Source of the DNA: Diploscapter coronatus
Lineage: Eukaryota; Nematoda; Chromadorea; Rhabditida; Rhabditidae
Reading direction: 5' to 3'
NCBI GenBank assembly: GCA_964036155.1
Contig: OZ038422.1
Location: 28,047,201-28,111,200 of the forward strand
Length of the DNA: 64,000 bases
The notes under the pieces are model-generated. The model did no database searches. It saw only the letters and a program-made list of their open reading frames with translations, and was not told where the DNA came from. The position numbers were made by a program, and so were the translations under genes. Positions 28,077-40,029 of this stretch are shown here, piece after piece (within the stretch, counting starts at the first letter, position 1; each line of letters opens with the position of its first letter).

Positions 28077-30670
28077 TGGATAATTCAAAATATGCAATTA
28101 TCCAGTGCCAGCCTCGCGATATGACCTTTTCACTTTACTTGAATCATCCCCATGCGCATATAACCATATATGAAACGTTTATATTATGAAATCCGCCATT
28201 CTTTCATCAAAGTTCTATTATTTTGTTAGAAGAGTCGAGACATCGATTTTCGGCCGACATCTTTGACCAGAGTATATTTAAATCGAATGCTAGGCATTGA
28301 TTTTCTAGTCAAGCTTTCGGATGAAGGTCCAAAGTTTACAGATTTCAGTAACTTTATTTGTTGCAATTGTAGTTATTTGGAACTAATAATATTTTTCATT
28401 CACGGTATCAGCTTATCGAGTTCAGCAGAGTTTTGTATAGAAGAGTATATTTTTAGAATTATTTAAATTATCAAACATCAATCAACACAATTCTATATAT
28501 TTTCTTTTTCTGGGTGATCCTATTGAACACACAATTTTCTTTTTTATTTTGTCCTCTAAATATCTCATGCAAGCGATCAAATTCTATAAACTTGGTATTC
28601 ATCTTCCATACCGTTTTCTGCGTTGTTATTTCTGAAAATCAGCGAAAAAATTGCATTTTGTGGTCTCTCTTTGGCTTTTCGTTGATTTCTTCAACCTTGT
28701 CAAAAATCTATTGTTGTTTTTAATTGATCTCTAACTTGCACATGACAGAGAACACAGACGAGACATTTTTGACGCAGCATTTGGTAGTTGGATATCTCAA
28801 ACGGCTCGGCGCTTTGGCCTATCCTTCACCACTAGAACGGTCAAAGACGCAGAGTTCCATATGTTTAACTGCCAACTACGCATTCTATCACTTTCAACTC
28901 CACGCACCTTGAAGTGGGTTTTCGAACTTCCGAAGTTAGAAAACTAACCTCAACTCCAACGTGAACATCTATCCTTCTTGGTCCTATAGCTTGTTGTTTC
29001 TTCTTTTTAGAGGTATCATTTTAGCGATATTTTCTTCAACATTCGTTTTTGTATTTGTCCATGATCTATTTTCTGGATAAATAAGGTTGCATTTTCTCCT
29101 TGGATTTACATTATGTTATTTAGGGCTATATTTCATATGCAGGGTGCGTATATTTTGTACGATACTCATATAGGATTGAGCAAAGTATACCAACCTATAT
29201 TTAAGGAGCACTCAAAAAGCACATGGATTTAATTAGTTGTGGAAATATGCATTTTACTCTCTTTCTTAATTTAAACTTTATATGATCATACCGCTGAGAA
29301 GCTTATTGTTAGCAGTTATATATGTTCTGTACACGAAGGTGTTGTCGTTTTTCATTGAATCTTTAAACTTTAAATTTAAATCCCAACAAAACCTATATGT
29401 TATTTTATACTGAATAAAATATCTATATGAAATCAATAAACTTACTTTATTGAGTTTTATAACAACATAAAAAATAAACAGGTAAGTTTAGATCTACCAG
29501 ATCTTCTCACGCTTTATGTATTTACACGTTAAAAATAGCATGGAACAGCATAGGGTTCGCAGACACAATGGATGCTAATTTTTCCTACCCACTTGAAATT
29601 TAATTCGATAAAATATTAATGAATTTAGTTTGCTGTAGTTCCTCCTTCAAAAAGTGGAAATATACAAAAAAAAAAATGCCCTTTTGAAATCGGTAGTCGA
29701 CATGACAGAGTCTAAGTAGATGACAAAATTATCTCAAACTTGTCCTGCTCGCGAGCAAAAACCATGCTGTAATTTGTTGAACGAACAGCGTAGAGTCTCG
29801 TGTTGGGAGAGCGAAAATTTTGTGTGAAATAGAGAGGGTATATTAAATCTATATACTTTATATATCTTTGACCGCCATTGTATTGGCCTCTTGCTCTCCG
29901 GAAATCTCCCTTCGATGCTTTGTGCTGGAGAAATTGCTGCGGTTTGCCGGCCTGAGGCTCGTTCCCTATTGATTTTCTCGCTTTCTAACTCATACCCTCT
30001 TAATTTCACTCACTATTTTTCAGTCTCCCTATTTCCTCTATCTTCTCTAGCCTTTAGCAGTAAAGAGCGCCTTACTCTCTACACATTTCTCTCTATGTCT
30101 TTCTGAATGAATAGAACAAGAGCGATATAACCTCTATGACTCGATAACTCTATTTAATTTTATCATCTTAGGTGACATATTTTCGATATTAATGTCTAAA
30201 TTATGTCTAAAATACTTTGCTGGATTTTTCTGATTTTTTCTTTCTGAATAATGACTTTGAGTTAGTAATTCTGATCAATAGTATCCTATTTTCTTATCTC
30301 TTCGTGCTATTTTTATATTTTTAGTGCACTTCTTTATCTTTCTCATTGATACATTTTCTATTTTCTTACTCTCTTCGGCACCAATTCAAGTTTCAAGGAC
30401 ACTGCCGGGAAAATAGCATTTGATTTTGTATCAACTTTCAATTTCAATCGCGATTTTAGATGTTCCGCTTTTATCTGTAAGTATTCAAGTCTAGTCGATA
30501 GAAATATGTGAATGATCTCATTGTATCGCGTTTAAACGTAAGTATTTTCCCTATAAAATATAAATTGCGCTTATCTTAAACAAAATCTTGGGCCCATGAC
30601 TAATGAGTCTATTTCATAAGAAAAACGGCCAATCCGAACAATGTCCGAATATTTGCACTAAATATGAATC

Positions 30671-30694
30671 CTAAGCAACGGTTGCTTAGCTTAC
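30671..30694 (+). promoter_or_regulatory. Palindrome and X-box-like (RFX/DAF-19) candidate upstream of kinesin-II
   Basis: CTAAGCAAC-G-GTTGCTTAG (30671-30689) is a perfect palindrome. Within it, GTTGCTTAGCTTAC (30681-30694) fits the X-box consensus RYYNYYWTRRNRAC at all but two positions, 70 nt before the kinesin ATG. Ciliary genes including kinesin-II subunits are controlled by X-boxes at about this distance in worms. The mismatches keep this tentative. Confidence 0.35.
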
Positions 30695-30763
30695 TTCTGG
30701 AAATTTCTAAAATATGGCAAAATTCGCAACCTCGTGTGAACGTTCGCTAAATTTGCAGAAAGA

Positions 30764-33700
30764 ATGGTCGAAGTCAAGGGAAAGTCGGAGTCGGTGAAGG
30801 TTATTGTTCGATGCCGGCCGTTGTCGCAGTCCGAGATCCAGAATGGGCATCACAGGTAAGTAAATTGGAAAATTAGAGCATCCCAGAGAATGCCCGATTC
30901 CATTTTAGTATCATCAAAATGCGCACCGAGCGCGGACTGGTCGAACTTTCCAACCCCAAAGAACCAGATGAGCCAACGAAAGACTTCACTTTCGATGCCA
31001 TTTACGATGAAAAGTAGGATCACCAGATTTTTTGGTAGCTGGAAAATGGTACTTTTAGCTCCAAGCAACTGGATCTCTACGATGAAACATTTCGTGATCT
31101 CGTCGAATCGGTACTGAATGGGTATAACGGTACCATTTTCGCATATGGGCAAACGGGCACAGGTATAGAGCCATTCCACCATCTCGTCCCGAAGTTTACG
31201 GTATTCAGGAAAAACGTATACGATGGAAGGCATAGCCTCAAATGCCGACCAAAGAGGAGTCATCTACAACTGTTTCGAGCACATTTTCAATCATATTGCC
31301 AACTCTCGTAACCAGCAGTATCTTGTCAGAGCCAGCTATCTTGAGATCTACCAAGTACTCATTATTCTTACAGATCTTCCTCAAAATCATACTCTAATTA
31401 TTTCTTGTAGCTTTGCTAATTATTAGTTTGAGGAAACGTGAACTCATGTTGTGTAACCTAGAAACAACACTAGTGTATTACAGGAGGAAATTCGAGACCT
31501 GTTATGTAAAGACGTCGGCAAAAAGTTGGAGCTGAAAGAGCGGCCCGACGCGGGTGTTTACGTCAAGGATCTCCAAGCGTTCGTCACCAACTCCGTCGAT
31601 GCGATTCAAAAAGTCATGGCTGCCGGTAACGCCAACCGATCTGTGGGGTACGGAGTTCATCCATAGCGGTTTTTTTTATCACCCTGGACTTTAGTCGCAC
31701 CAACATGAACGAGCACTCCAGTCGATCTCACGCTATCTTTATCATCACTGTCGAGTGCGCTGAGACTGGCCCGGATGGGGAGAGTCATATTCGGTAGGTT
31801 GCAATTTCATGCTGGTTTGTAGCAATGCTGGCTTTCAGAGTTGGACGTCTGAACCTAGTAGATCTCGCTGGTAGTGAGCGCCAAGCGAAGACCGGAGCTA
31901 CTGGGGAGAGGTTCAAAGAGGCCACGAAGATTAACCTCTCATTATCAGCTCTGGGGAATGTGATCTCCTCATTAGTGGACGGGAAAAGCTCGCACATTCC
32001 CTATAGAGATAGTAAACTAACTCGGTTATTGCAAGGTAAAATTCCAGCCATTGTGCAAAAAAAAAGCAAACAATTTAAAGACTCGCTTGGCGGCAACTCG
32101 AAGACCGTCATGGTCGCGTGCATAGGTCCGGCCTCGTACAACTACGATGAGACCCTCGGAACGCTAAGGTACGCCAATCGGGCGAAGAACATCAAGAACA
32201 AGCCGAAGATCAACGAAGATCCCAAGGATGCTTTGCTCAGGCAGTTCCAGGTGCGAAAATTAGGGGGGTGACTCAATCCTTACGCCCATTTTTGCAGGAA
32301 GAAATCCAAAGACTTCGGAGCAAATTGGAACAGAAGCGGGGCAAATCAAGGGGTACCACGCCAAATCCAAGGGGCGATGACTACTTCACCGAGCAGAAGA
32401 GGGCGATCGAAGCCGATCGCGAGAAGATCCTTAGGGATTCTGGCCTCATCCAGGAGGAGCGTGCAAAGCTCATTTCCGAGCTGGAGGAGAAGTCCAGGAT
32501 GCTGGAGAAGGAACGAAGGGAGCAGGCCGAAGTCGCGGAAAGGATAAGAAAAATCGAAAGCGGACTTCTTGGAGGAATGGCTGAGACCGAGCTGGCGGAC
32601 CACACCAGGAGACAACAGTCTGAGCTGGAGAACAAGCGCATAGAACTTGCCGAGCAGAAGGTACGGCTTCTTTGGGGAAAGAATGTGGAAAACAAGTTTA
32701 GAAACGAGAACGAGAGATGCTCCAGCAATTGGAGAAACAAGAGGAGGATGCCGTTGAAATCCAGCAAACGTTCTCTGACCTACGACAAGAGGTCGACGCC
32801 AAGTCGAAAAAGATCAAGAAGCTGATGATGAAGCTACGACAGGTTAGTCTAACTCCAAAGAACTTATTCTATCTCGCTTCTTGGCTCTCCCTCAAAACCA
32901 TCTGTTTTGCGGTTGTTTGTAACAAGAAAGCAACAGAAGGGGATGAAAGGAGAGTTGGAGGCATATTGCTTTTGACAAGCGAGGAAGACGGAGCATCGAA
33001 GAGGCTATTTTCTCTGCCGTCTTATCCACATCCCTTCTCAGATTTATATCCATTACAAACCTCATTGTGTTTCTGCCAGCTCCTTCTCAAATCCTCGGCA
33101 CTTCAACCACATTAGCATTTGCTGAGCGGCGGTCTTCTCTGAATTCAGCTCCAACATTTCAGGTTCGATGTGAAATCAATGATACCGCTCTAGCCCACTC
33201 CCAGGAACGCCAGGACCTCGAAACCTCTGTTACGGAGATCAACAAAGAGCTAAAATTGAAGTAAGCCTTTAGAAAATTGTTATTTTCTTACACAACGACT
33301 CCTTTCTTGTGAGCACAAAAGATGTAAAGATCTGGACGGTAAACATGTGGTGTGCGCCGTTTTCCTTTCTTCACCAAATTCTGCCTCCTCTTTTTCAATT
33401 TTCCATTGGACTCTTTTCTTTCCAGGAAATTGTCTTCATGCATTATAAAAACGCGCATTCTTTCTCTCTCTCTCTCTCATTCAGACATAGAGAAATTACT
33501 TTTTTCTTTCCTAATGCAGATTTTATATGCACTTATGAAGATGTTTTGTCTTGAATAATGGATAAGGGGGGATATCTGTCGATATCATGCAGTGCGAGTG
33601 TGGGATTTTGTATATATCGCTATATCTGCCCCTTTACCCCTATTTCCCTCGTTCAAGGACTCTTCTAGTAGTCCATCTTTCATCTCTCCCTTCTCGCCTC

Positions 33701-35165
33701 CTTCATCACAGCTCTACTTGTATCTCTCACTTCAATCTCAATATGTTATGTTCTGTCTTTCTCTGCTATTGACAGCCTCACTCTTCGTCCATATGTGTAA
33801 TTTTCCTTCCGCGCACACACACTATTTGTACAGATTTCCAAATTGAGTCACATGTTTTGCCTTGATTTGCTCCATTTTGACGATTGTTCTTGCAGACTCT
33901 TGATAGTCGAGAATTTCATTCCTCCGGAGGTCCGCGAGCGGATAAAGGAGCGCGCCGTCTGGTCCGAGGACGATTTGAGCTGGCGAGTTCCGGGTGCTAG
34001 GCCTTTGTCAGCACCCGGATCGCGTCCTTCAACATCGGGAGCCACTACCTCAGTGCATCTCTTGGGAGGTATAGAAACTATAAAGACAATTGAAGGGAGG
34101 ATGGCTAACATTTAGTTGAAGACACCCAGCATCTCTTGACCACCTCAAGCGGCGCTGATTCTGGGGTCAGCGTCAGTGATCCATCGACGTCCATCAGAAT
34201 TCCTCACCCTTCGACGTCCTCTTCGGACTTCATCGACAAACGCCCGGTAAGCTTCGCGATTCTAAGAACGCGTCACGTGCTCATACGCGTCTGTTGGCAA
34301 CTCAGCCATCGCAATGCGAGCGAAGAAAAGCTGTAATTCGATCCGACTCGTTTGGGGCATTTCTCCGCGCCTTCACGCTCTCTCCATCCAACATGCTTCC
34401 TCGGCGCGTTTTGCATCTCTCAAATTTTCTCCAACGAGAAATTCTCACTGCGTTCACCTTCGCTTCCCCATAGCGCCCTGCTGCCGCTAATTCGATTTGT
34501 CCTTTTATTTTCATTTCCAGTAGTAGAACTATCGATTCGAGTGGGAAATTATTTGCATTCCTCAAGGCTGCGTTTTAGATCTCTACACCTGGTCTTCGTC
34601 GACCGATGTCAGCCGCCGAGCGGCTAACGGTCGAAAGGGCCCGGGAAGCTATGAGCGGGCAACGGCGGCCTCCAATTAGCGGTATCAACAATCCCTTATC
34701 CGATAACTTCGCCAATTATTTCCATCTTTAGCTTCCTCGGCGCCAGTTGAACCAATCCTTCAAGAAGATTTAATCAGATTCTGTGGAGAGAATGTCGTGG
34801 TCTTCTCTGGACTTGAACGACTTCCATCGCAAGTCACCGACTTCGATCCGGAGAAGTTCAAGGTTTAACAACCCGAAAATAACCCGTCTTTACCTGTCGT
34901 TCCAGAAAGAAGAGGATGAAATTACAAAGGAGAAGTCAATGATGATTGACGCCTCGAAAGCTCAACCAGCAATATCGCTGAAATCTCGGCTAAGATCTCC
35001 ATCCACCGAGTTTAGGTATTGTATACCGTGTTGATAACCAATCGTGACATTACTAGTTCCAGAACTCATTCAAAAAACGCGACCGCCCGCAACGCAACAG
35101 CCTCATCGACCTCTACTACCAGCGCTGTCTTGTATCCAAAAGCACGTGGACTCGTAGGAAAATGA
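30764..35165 (+). CDS. klp-11: Kinesin-II motor subunit, KIF3B/KLP-11 type
   Basis: Plus-end motor of heterotrimeric kinesin-II, carrying intraflagellar transport trains in cilia. Seventeen exons, phase-consistent, 811 aa: 30764-30855, 30909-31013, 31059-31162, 31209-31354, 31484-31647, 31695-31793, 31839-32035, 32081-32250, 32298-32660, 32702-32842, 33163-33260, 33896-34068, 34116-34246, 34579-34681, 34732-34862, 34906-35015, 35057-35165. Motor residues about 1-350: [23 protein letters not shown] (P-loop split by an intron), [11 protein letters not shown] (switch I), [14 protein letters not shown] (switch II), [11 protein letters not shown] charged coiled coil follows (about 355-560), then [12 protein letters not shown] and a Ser/Pro-rich tail ending [11 protein letters not shown], like the KIF3B end LYPQSRGLVPK, which decides for KIF3B over KIF3A. 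An acceptor (ATTTGCAG) six nt before the ATG suggests trans-splicing. The 45-nt intron 32036-32080 uses an AAAG acceptor. Confidence 0.95.
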
Positions 35166-35190
35166 AGGCCAAAAGTGGGCTCACAATACG

Positions 35191-35215
35191 AATAAAAATA
35201 CCGCTTCGATTGCAG
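35191..35215 (+). terminator. Kinesin poly(A) signal followed by acceptor (operon-like junction)
   Basis: AATAAA (35191-35196) lies 26 nt after the kinesin stop and is followed within 20 nt by a TTCGATTGCAG acceptor (35215) that opens the next exon. Such a tight 3'-end/acceptor arrangement resembles a nematode intercistronic junction, or an alternative internal exon. Confidence 0.45.
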
Positions 35216-36960
35216 AGAACCAACTGCCCGTAACCCACCCCCAAGTGATTTGCATACCGATACCTCTAGTTTTCGTAGCCCATTCACCTCAACCACTGCC
35301 AAATCCGATCGAAGCCGTTAGAGCTGCTTTCAGAGTACGAATTATTTCAAGAAGCGTCTCCACGAGTATTCTTTTCAGAAAACCGAGCCAACATTCTGCC
35401 TGAGTTCCTCTGGGTCCTCCGAGTCTTCGGAGGGCATATGCGCGGATTTCAATAGCAAGGATTCACAGACCTCATCTCCAACCGATGCGATGTTCTCGTC
35501 GTCCTTCAGGTCGAACTCCTTCTTCGGCAACATCAACTACCAATACGACTGTGACACGCTGACTAAAAACAACAATTCTTCGTAAGACACAAGGAGCTAA
35601 TAAAATCTAACTTCGGAAGTTTAGACGGTCCTACTCTGTTCCCAGAAGCATCTACTCCCCGCTCCAGCGATCCAGTGTCTTCGACAGTCAAATAACTCCG
35701 AGGAAAACGCGGATTCCGGGTTTGATGAGTCAAAGTTTATCGACTGGCCAGGCCACGTATGCGCCTCTTCATAAACCCAAAAATATCGCCAAATTCAGGC
35801 GATCTCGACTTTCTAGTCGAGGAGTGAGCTCCGAGCCAGCAACCGGATCGCGGGAGCAATTGTGCGATGACGTCAGACCGATCAAGGACGACGTCAAGCA
35901 GCTGCTGGAACGGAGCAGACAAAAGACGCCGATTCGTGCGAGTGGGTATGATCCTAGGTGAGTAAATAGCGAATTTCCCATATTATTAACGCGCAAAAAG
36001 AGGTTGTTATTCGAGCATAGAGGGGGACAAGCATGCTCTGACAATCTTCGATGAAACAGTATGTTCAATGAAGAGAGTTAGAGCGTTTCCTCTGCGTGCA
36101 CCAGCTCTCAATGACCGCTTTTTCTGCGACACTAATAAAAACTCCAATTTCAGATGCATCTTCCCAATCAACAGCCACTACGGCCGGATGACAATGTCAG
36201 CATCCGCAGTGTCTCAGCGTCAATCCGTTTCCCCGACGCCGAGGAAGCCTCGGCTTCTTGAAAAGCGACCTCAACTCTCGAGACACCAGGAGTTCATTAT
36301 TGCACCCCCAAACGCAAACATCCACAACCATCAGCTCTCCTTACTGATCAACGAAATCAACGACTTTGTATCATCAGGTAGGGTAGAGAGAGAGAGAGAG
36401 CTAGAAGAATATTTATCAAAATTTTCAGACCGACTCAGAGACTGCTCCGTCGCGCCCCAGAAGAAACCACGTGATCCTCGAGTGAAGATGTTCAATCGAA
36501 GGAAGAACATTCACGGTATGCCCTATCTTTCTCGAACTTACAAAGAAACCTCCCCGAGTACACGCTCAAGTAGGGTTCTCTTGTTAGACGAAGGTTTTCA
36601 AACCTTAGGTGGATACGACCCGATCAGCATGGAGATGTTAACGCGATGGTGCCGGGTGACATCTTGTTCTTGCTTGATATGCCGAGGAACAGAGCGATCG
36701 AAGGGATTGATCAAAAGGTTGGAAACTCAAGTAGAACATTTTTAAGCTCTTTTTCCAGACGCTCCCATATTGGAAAGAAGTCGATCGCCAGACGTCCACG
36801 GTGTAAGTGCTCCGACAGCAAGTCGATGAAGGAGGATGAAATCACCAAGTTGCCCAATGCTCAGAAAGACCAGCTTCTCTACAACAACCTTTACAACTTA
36901 GCAGTGATCTTCGCAGCTCTAGCATTTCTCTTCAGACTCTTCCTCTATTTATTCAATTAG
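35216..36960 (+). CDS. Uncharacterised protein with C-terminal transmembrane anchor
   Basis: Exons 35216-35334, 35379-35581, 35625-35957, 36154-36717 and 36759-36960 form one open chain (frames agree at every join). First exon reads VICIPIPLVFVAHSPQPLPN in phase 1 but has no ATG. Either it is reached from an upstream exon, or translation starts at the in-frame Met at 35490 (396 aa). The body is Ser/Arg-rich with no domain I recognise. A short charged helix (RVERERELEEYLSKFSDRL) is coded partly by an AG repeat, followed by a Cys cluster (WCRVTSCSCLICRG, CKCSD). It ends with LYNLAVIFAALAFLFRLFLY and three more residues, a classic tail anchor facing the ER or nuclear membrane. Position directly after klp-11 suggests co-transcription. 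Frame between 36600 and 36717 is less certain because a second frame is also open there. Confidence 0.6.
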
Positions 36961-37128
36961 GCAGTGGTTGTGATTGTAAATATAAAATTTTAGATTGAAA
37001 AGGGTGGGTTACATGCAATTCTTCAAAGATTGAATATTTACTAGATTGTAACATAGGAAAAAGTTACGTTGCGGGCTCTCAACATTGTTTTCTTGATTGA
37101 TTGATCTATTATTGTGTGAGATTTACAA

Positions 37129-37134
37129 AATAAA
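37129..37134 (+). terminator. Polyadenylation signal of the tail-anchored gene
   Basis: AATAAA 169 nt after its stop codon, in AT-rich sequence, before the small ORF at 37250. Confidence 0.45.
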
Positions 37135-37249
37135 GAATGTTTAAAATCTGCACACATTTTTAAACTGATGGGACTTTCTCATTTCCACGTGAGCTTATCT
37201 CGCTACTCGTCAATTTTACTAGTCCGTTAAAACCTGTCGACGTTTTAAA

Positions 37250-37405
37250 ATGACGTCTAAAATTCAAACGCTACTCAAAATCGGTTGGTTTCAAAAGCAG
37301 CGGCAACATGATCCGAACGCGAAGGCGCAAGATCCTGATATTCTAAATTTGCCTTTCGCGACGATGCCTTCATTCAAAGACTTATACGATTTCTACAATC
37401 AGTAA
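37250..37405 (+). CDS. Small ORF, 51 aa, possible short gene
   Basis: Too short for routine ORF calling. ATG at 37250 begins MTSKIQTLLKIGWFQKQRQH, then a polar Asp/Pro stretch, and ends FKDLYDFYNQ TAA. An acceptor-like ATTTTACTAG lies about 30 nt upstream and an AATAAA follows the stop by 25 nt (37430). Composition (Trp, Phe, Tyr, few low-complexity runs) looks protein-like. Not recognised; a small mitochondrial subunit or peptide would fit the size, but this is only a guess. Confidence 0.45.
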   Translation: MTSKIQTLLKIGWFQKQRQHDPNAKAQDPDILNLPFATMPSFKDLYDFYNQ

Positions 37406-37435
37406 AATTCAATCATTAAGAAAAACGCTAATAAA

Positions 37436-38411
37436 TCTACTCGTTCGTTGCAAGTTGTGTTGTTTCTTATCGTTCAATTGAACATTTGTTGATTTGATCT
37501 GTGACATGATAAGATGAACTACTAAAGAAAAACAGCCCAATAAAGTTCAGAGAAGTATCTCGAAAGTTCAAAATCAAAATATGGCCATTTTTAAAGATTA
37601 TTTTATGAAATTGGACCAAGATAAGGCAAAGCTATGGCCTCTGCTTTTACTGAATGAATATTGGGTAAGGTGAGAATCGAGGCAGAATAGTTCCAAATCT
37701 CTTCACGTCATTTGCTAAATCTCAACTCATGTGGAGCTTTAGCTTCACAATCCATATTTTGCTAATTTAAGATCGTTGTGTCTTCATAGGATGCCTAGGC
37801 TGTTTACACATCACGAAATTGACCGACAAATGTGGTGGCGTCTTTATTTCATCTTTCATCTGTGACGTATGAAGTTCATCGATATGACAACAACCGACAC
37901 CTTGCTTGTCTTACTAATACTATTTCTCTTTCCTTTCCCACCTCATAGTGTCCATTTGTGGACATTCTAAATATTACCAATGATAAAATAGCGTAATGAA
38001 AATAAAGGTCACCAAGCAGAAAACTGATTTTGTAAATAGCTTACTGCAGAAGAAGTTAGCATGTCAGTGAGTTTTGCAAGTTATTTTGACTGAATATACG
38101 GTAATAACATTATTTTATTCGTAGACTATCAAAGGAATAACAAATATACAGATGTTTTTAATTTGTTTTCGTTCTTTTTTTTTGCAAGATTGATCAAATC
38201 TCACGTAGCGATCCAAATAGGGAGATCTGCTGATTCAGATTTATTTGTCATTGACAAATTCACGTCTTCAGAATAACTTTCACCTTGACTCCGCCCCCGA
38301 TGTCTATTTTTAGCGTTTCCGGTCGAGTTTCTCAAGGTTCAAAGGCGAAGACCCTCGTTGAGGCGATAGGAAGTGGGTGGAGTCAGCGTCTCAGTGGAAT
38401 ATGCCAGTCGC
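37436..38411. other. Intergenic region before the DUF3050 gene
   Basis: AT-rich, no supportable exon on either strand. It should contain the upstream promoter of the DUF3050 gene. Confidence 0.5.
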
Positions 38412-38419
38412 TATAAAAG
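38412..38419 (+). promoter_or_regulatory. TATA box of the DUF3050 gene
   Basis: TATAAAAG lies 70 nt upstream of the ATG at 38482. No strong acceptor lies between it and the ATG, so the transcript probably starts about 30 nt downstream and is not trans-spliced. The same TATAAAAG precedes the saposin gene on the other strand. Confidence 0.55.
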
Positions 38420-38481
38420 CTCGAGAATTGCTGACTTGGACAAAGCAGTTCATTCAACTGATTTAACAAGCAATCTCCAAG

Positions 38482-39905
38482 ATGACCCCCACTGCGCACA
38501 GCGACTTCCAACTCCCCAAAAGGGCTATTGAGCGACTGGAAAAGCGATTGGAGCCTCTCAGGTGGCATTTCCTCTACTTTCATCGTCTTCAACGAAATTT
38601 TCCAGAAAGAAACTCGAGAAGCACCCACTGTACGCCGCAGTCCAAAGTGTCGATGATCTGCGGTACTTCATGCAGGTAGGTTCATTCACATTCGCTCTGT
38701 ATCAATGGTCCAATTCCAGAACCACGTGTTCGCCGTGTGGGACTTCATGTCTCTGCTGAAGGTTCTCCAACGCCATCTAACCTGCGTCGACATTCCCTGG
38801 GAGCCGAAGGGTTTCCGAGAGAGCAGACGACTCATCAACGAGATCGTCCTGGGAGAGGAAAGCGACTTCGTTGGCGGACAGAACATCTCCCACCTCGAGC
38901 TTTACCTAGACTCGATGAAGTATGCCAAGGCGGACACTGCCGTCTTTGAAAAGGTAATTTCTCTATCCTCTTTGTTTTTATCGATAAAAATTGCAGTTCA
39001 TGCACACGATCTGCAAATCGAGTGACTACACTGAGAAATCGCTGGAAGCTGCCTTCGCGGAGGCGAAGTCGCCCAGGCCTGCCGCCGAGTTCGTCAAACG
39101 GACCTTTGAGTTCATTCAATCTGGCAAGGTCCACATTGTCGCTGCTGCGTTTGCCTTCGGTCGCGAGGTACAAAATCTGCTTTTAATAACCCTTCTTCAA
39201 GAAACGCTCTTCCAGGATCTTATTCCGCTGATGTTCACTGGTCTCCTGCGAGATATGAACAAGGGGCTGGGCGGAATTCTGGACACGTTCATCGTCTACC
39301 TGGAGAGACACATCGAAGTGGATGGTAAGGATAGTGGCCACCAAGCCACGCTCCTTTTACGAGGCGCAAGTGTCTAACCATTTTGTTTAATCCCCAATTA
39401 TCGGCTAATTGACATATTTTTCATAACTGAACTGCACCTACTATAAAATTGTAAAATTCAACGATGCTCTTTCACGTGGCGATATTGACTTTTTTAAATC
39501 GATGCAAGATTTTTCACAAAATAATCGATACAGGTGACATCTAACTCCTGTATAAAAACTTCGAAAATCCTAGGACGTGCGCAACTTTAAAAGTTAAAAT
39601 AAAACATTTCGAATTTAAGGAGATTCGATATCGTTTACGAATCAGTGAAACCCGAAAGAAACTCTACTAGCATGAAGACTTAGACTCCCTTTTCATAATA
39701 AAAATGAAAAATATATTTTTTAATTCATTGAAAATCTCTAGGTGAGGATCACGGCCCAATGTCACTGCGTATGATGGCAGAAGTTTGCGGCGGCGAAGAA
39801 GACCCTCGTTGGGACGAAGCTATCGAGGCTGCCGTCAACGCCCTCCAAGCCCGAGTCGACCTGTGGGATGGAGTCGTCGCAGAGCTTAATAAGAGAAAAC
39901 AATGA
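38482..39905 (+). CDS. DUF3050 family protein (bacterial-type, haem-oxygenase-like fold)
   Basis: Six exons (38482-38561, 38606-38675, 38720-38953, 38997-39167, 39216-39324, 39742-39905) give 275 aa. Hallmarks in order: [75 protein letters not shown], then helical repeats to [13 protein letters not shown]. These strings closely follow the DUF3050 family as I know it from bacteria, where it is an all-helical protein of unknown reaction; conserved His and Glu residues suggest a metal site, which is inference. Five introns, normal local composition and a TATA box show it is a working nematode gene. Poly(A) signal AATAAA at 40024. Horizontal acquisition by an ancestor is the simplest explanation, but its spread in nematodes needs a search. 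Confidence 0.88.
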
Positions 39906-40023
39906 ATTTACGTTTACTTCTTCTTTAATTTCATTATTTGTATGCATTTTATAGTCCAGAGTTTCACTTTATTCCACTTGATCATCATTTAGTTCAGCTA
40001 TTTATATATTTTATACAGAATAG

Positions 40024-40029
40024 AATAAA
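40024..40029 (+). terminator. Polyadenylation signal of the DUF3050 gene
   Basis: AATAAA 119 nt after the stop codon. Confidence 0.5.

Larger units (their letters stand above)
27929..30757. other. CaMKII 3' UTR and intergenic DNA up to the kinesin gene
   Basis: AT-rich, with no supportable exon on either strand. AATAAA at 29413 and 29435 are possible poly(A) signals for a long 3' UTR. A T/C-rich stretch at 29,880-30,120 and a palindrome at 30,671-30,689 are the other visible elements. Confidence 0.5.

Noticed and set aside
33440..33485. CT-repeat and nearby AG-repeat (36386) as functional elements
   Set aside because: Simple microsatellites; the AG repeat lies inside an open coding frame and probably just encodes an Arg-Glu run.
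36646..36960. Alternative frame reading MVPGDILFLLDMPRNRAIEG in the tail-anchored gene
   Set aside because: It runs unspliced into the same C-terminus and looks protein-like, but the other frame is continuous with the upstream exon and joins through a normal 41-nt intron. Kept as an uncertainty, not a separate gene.
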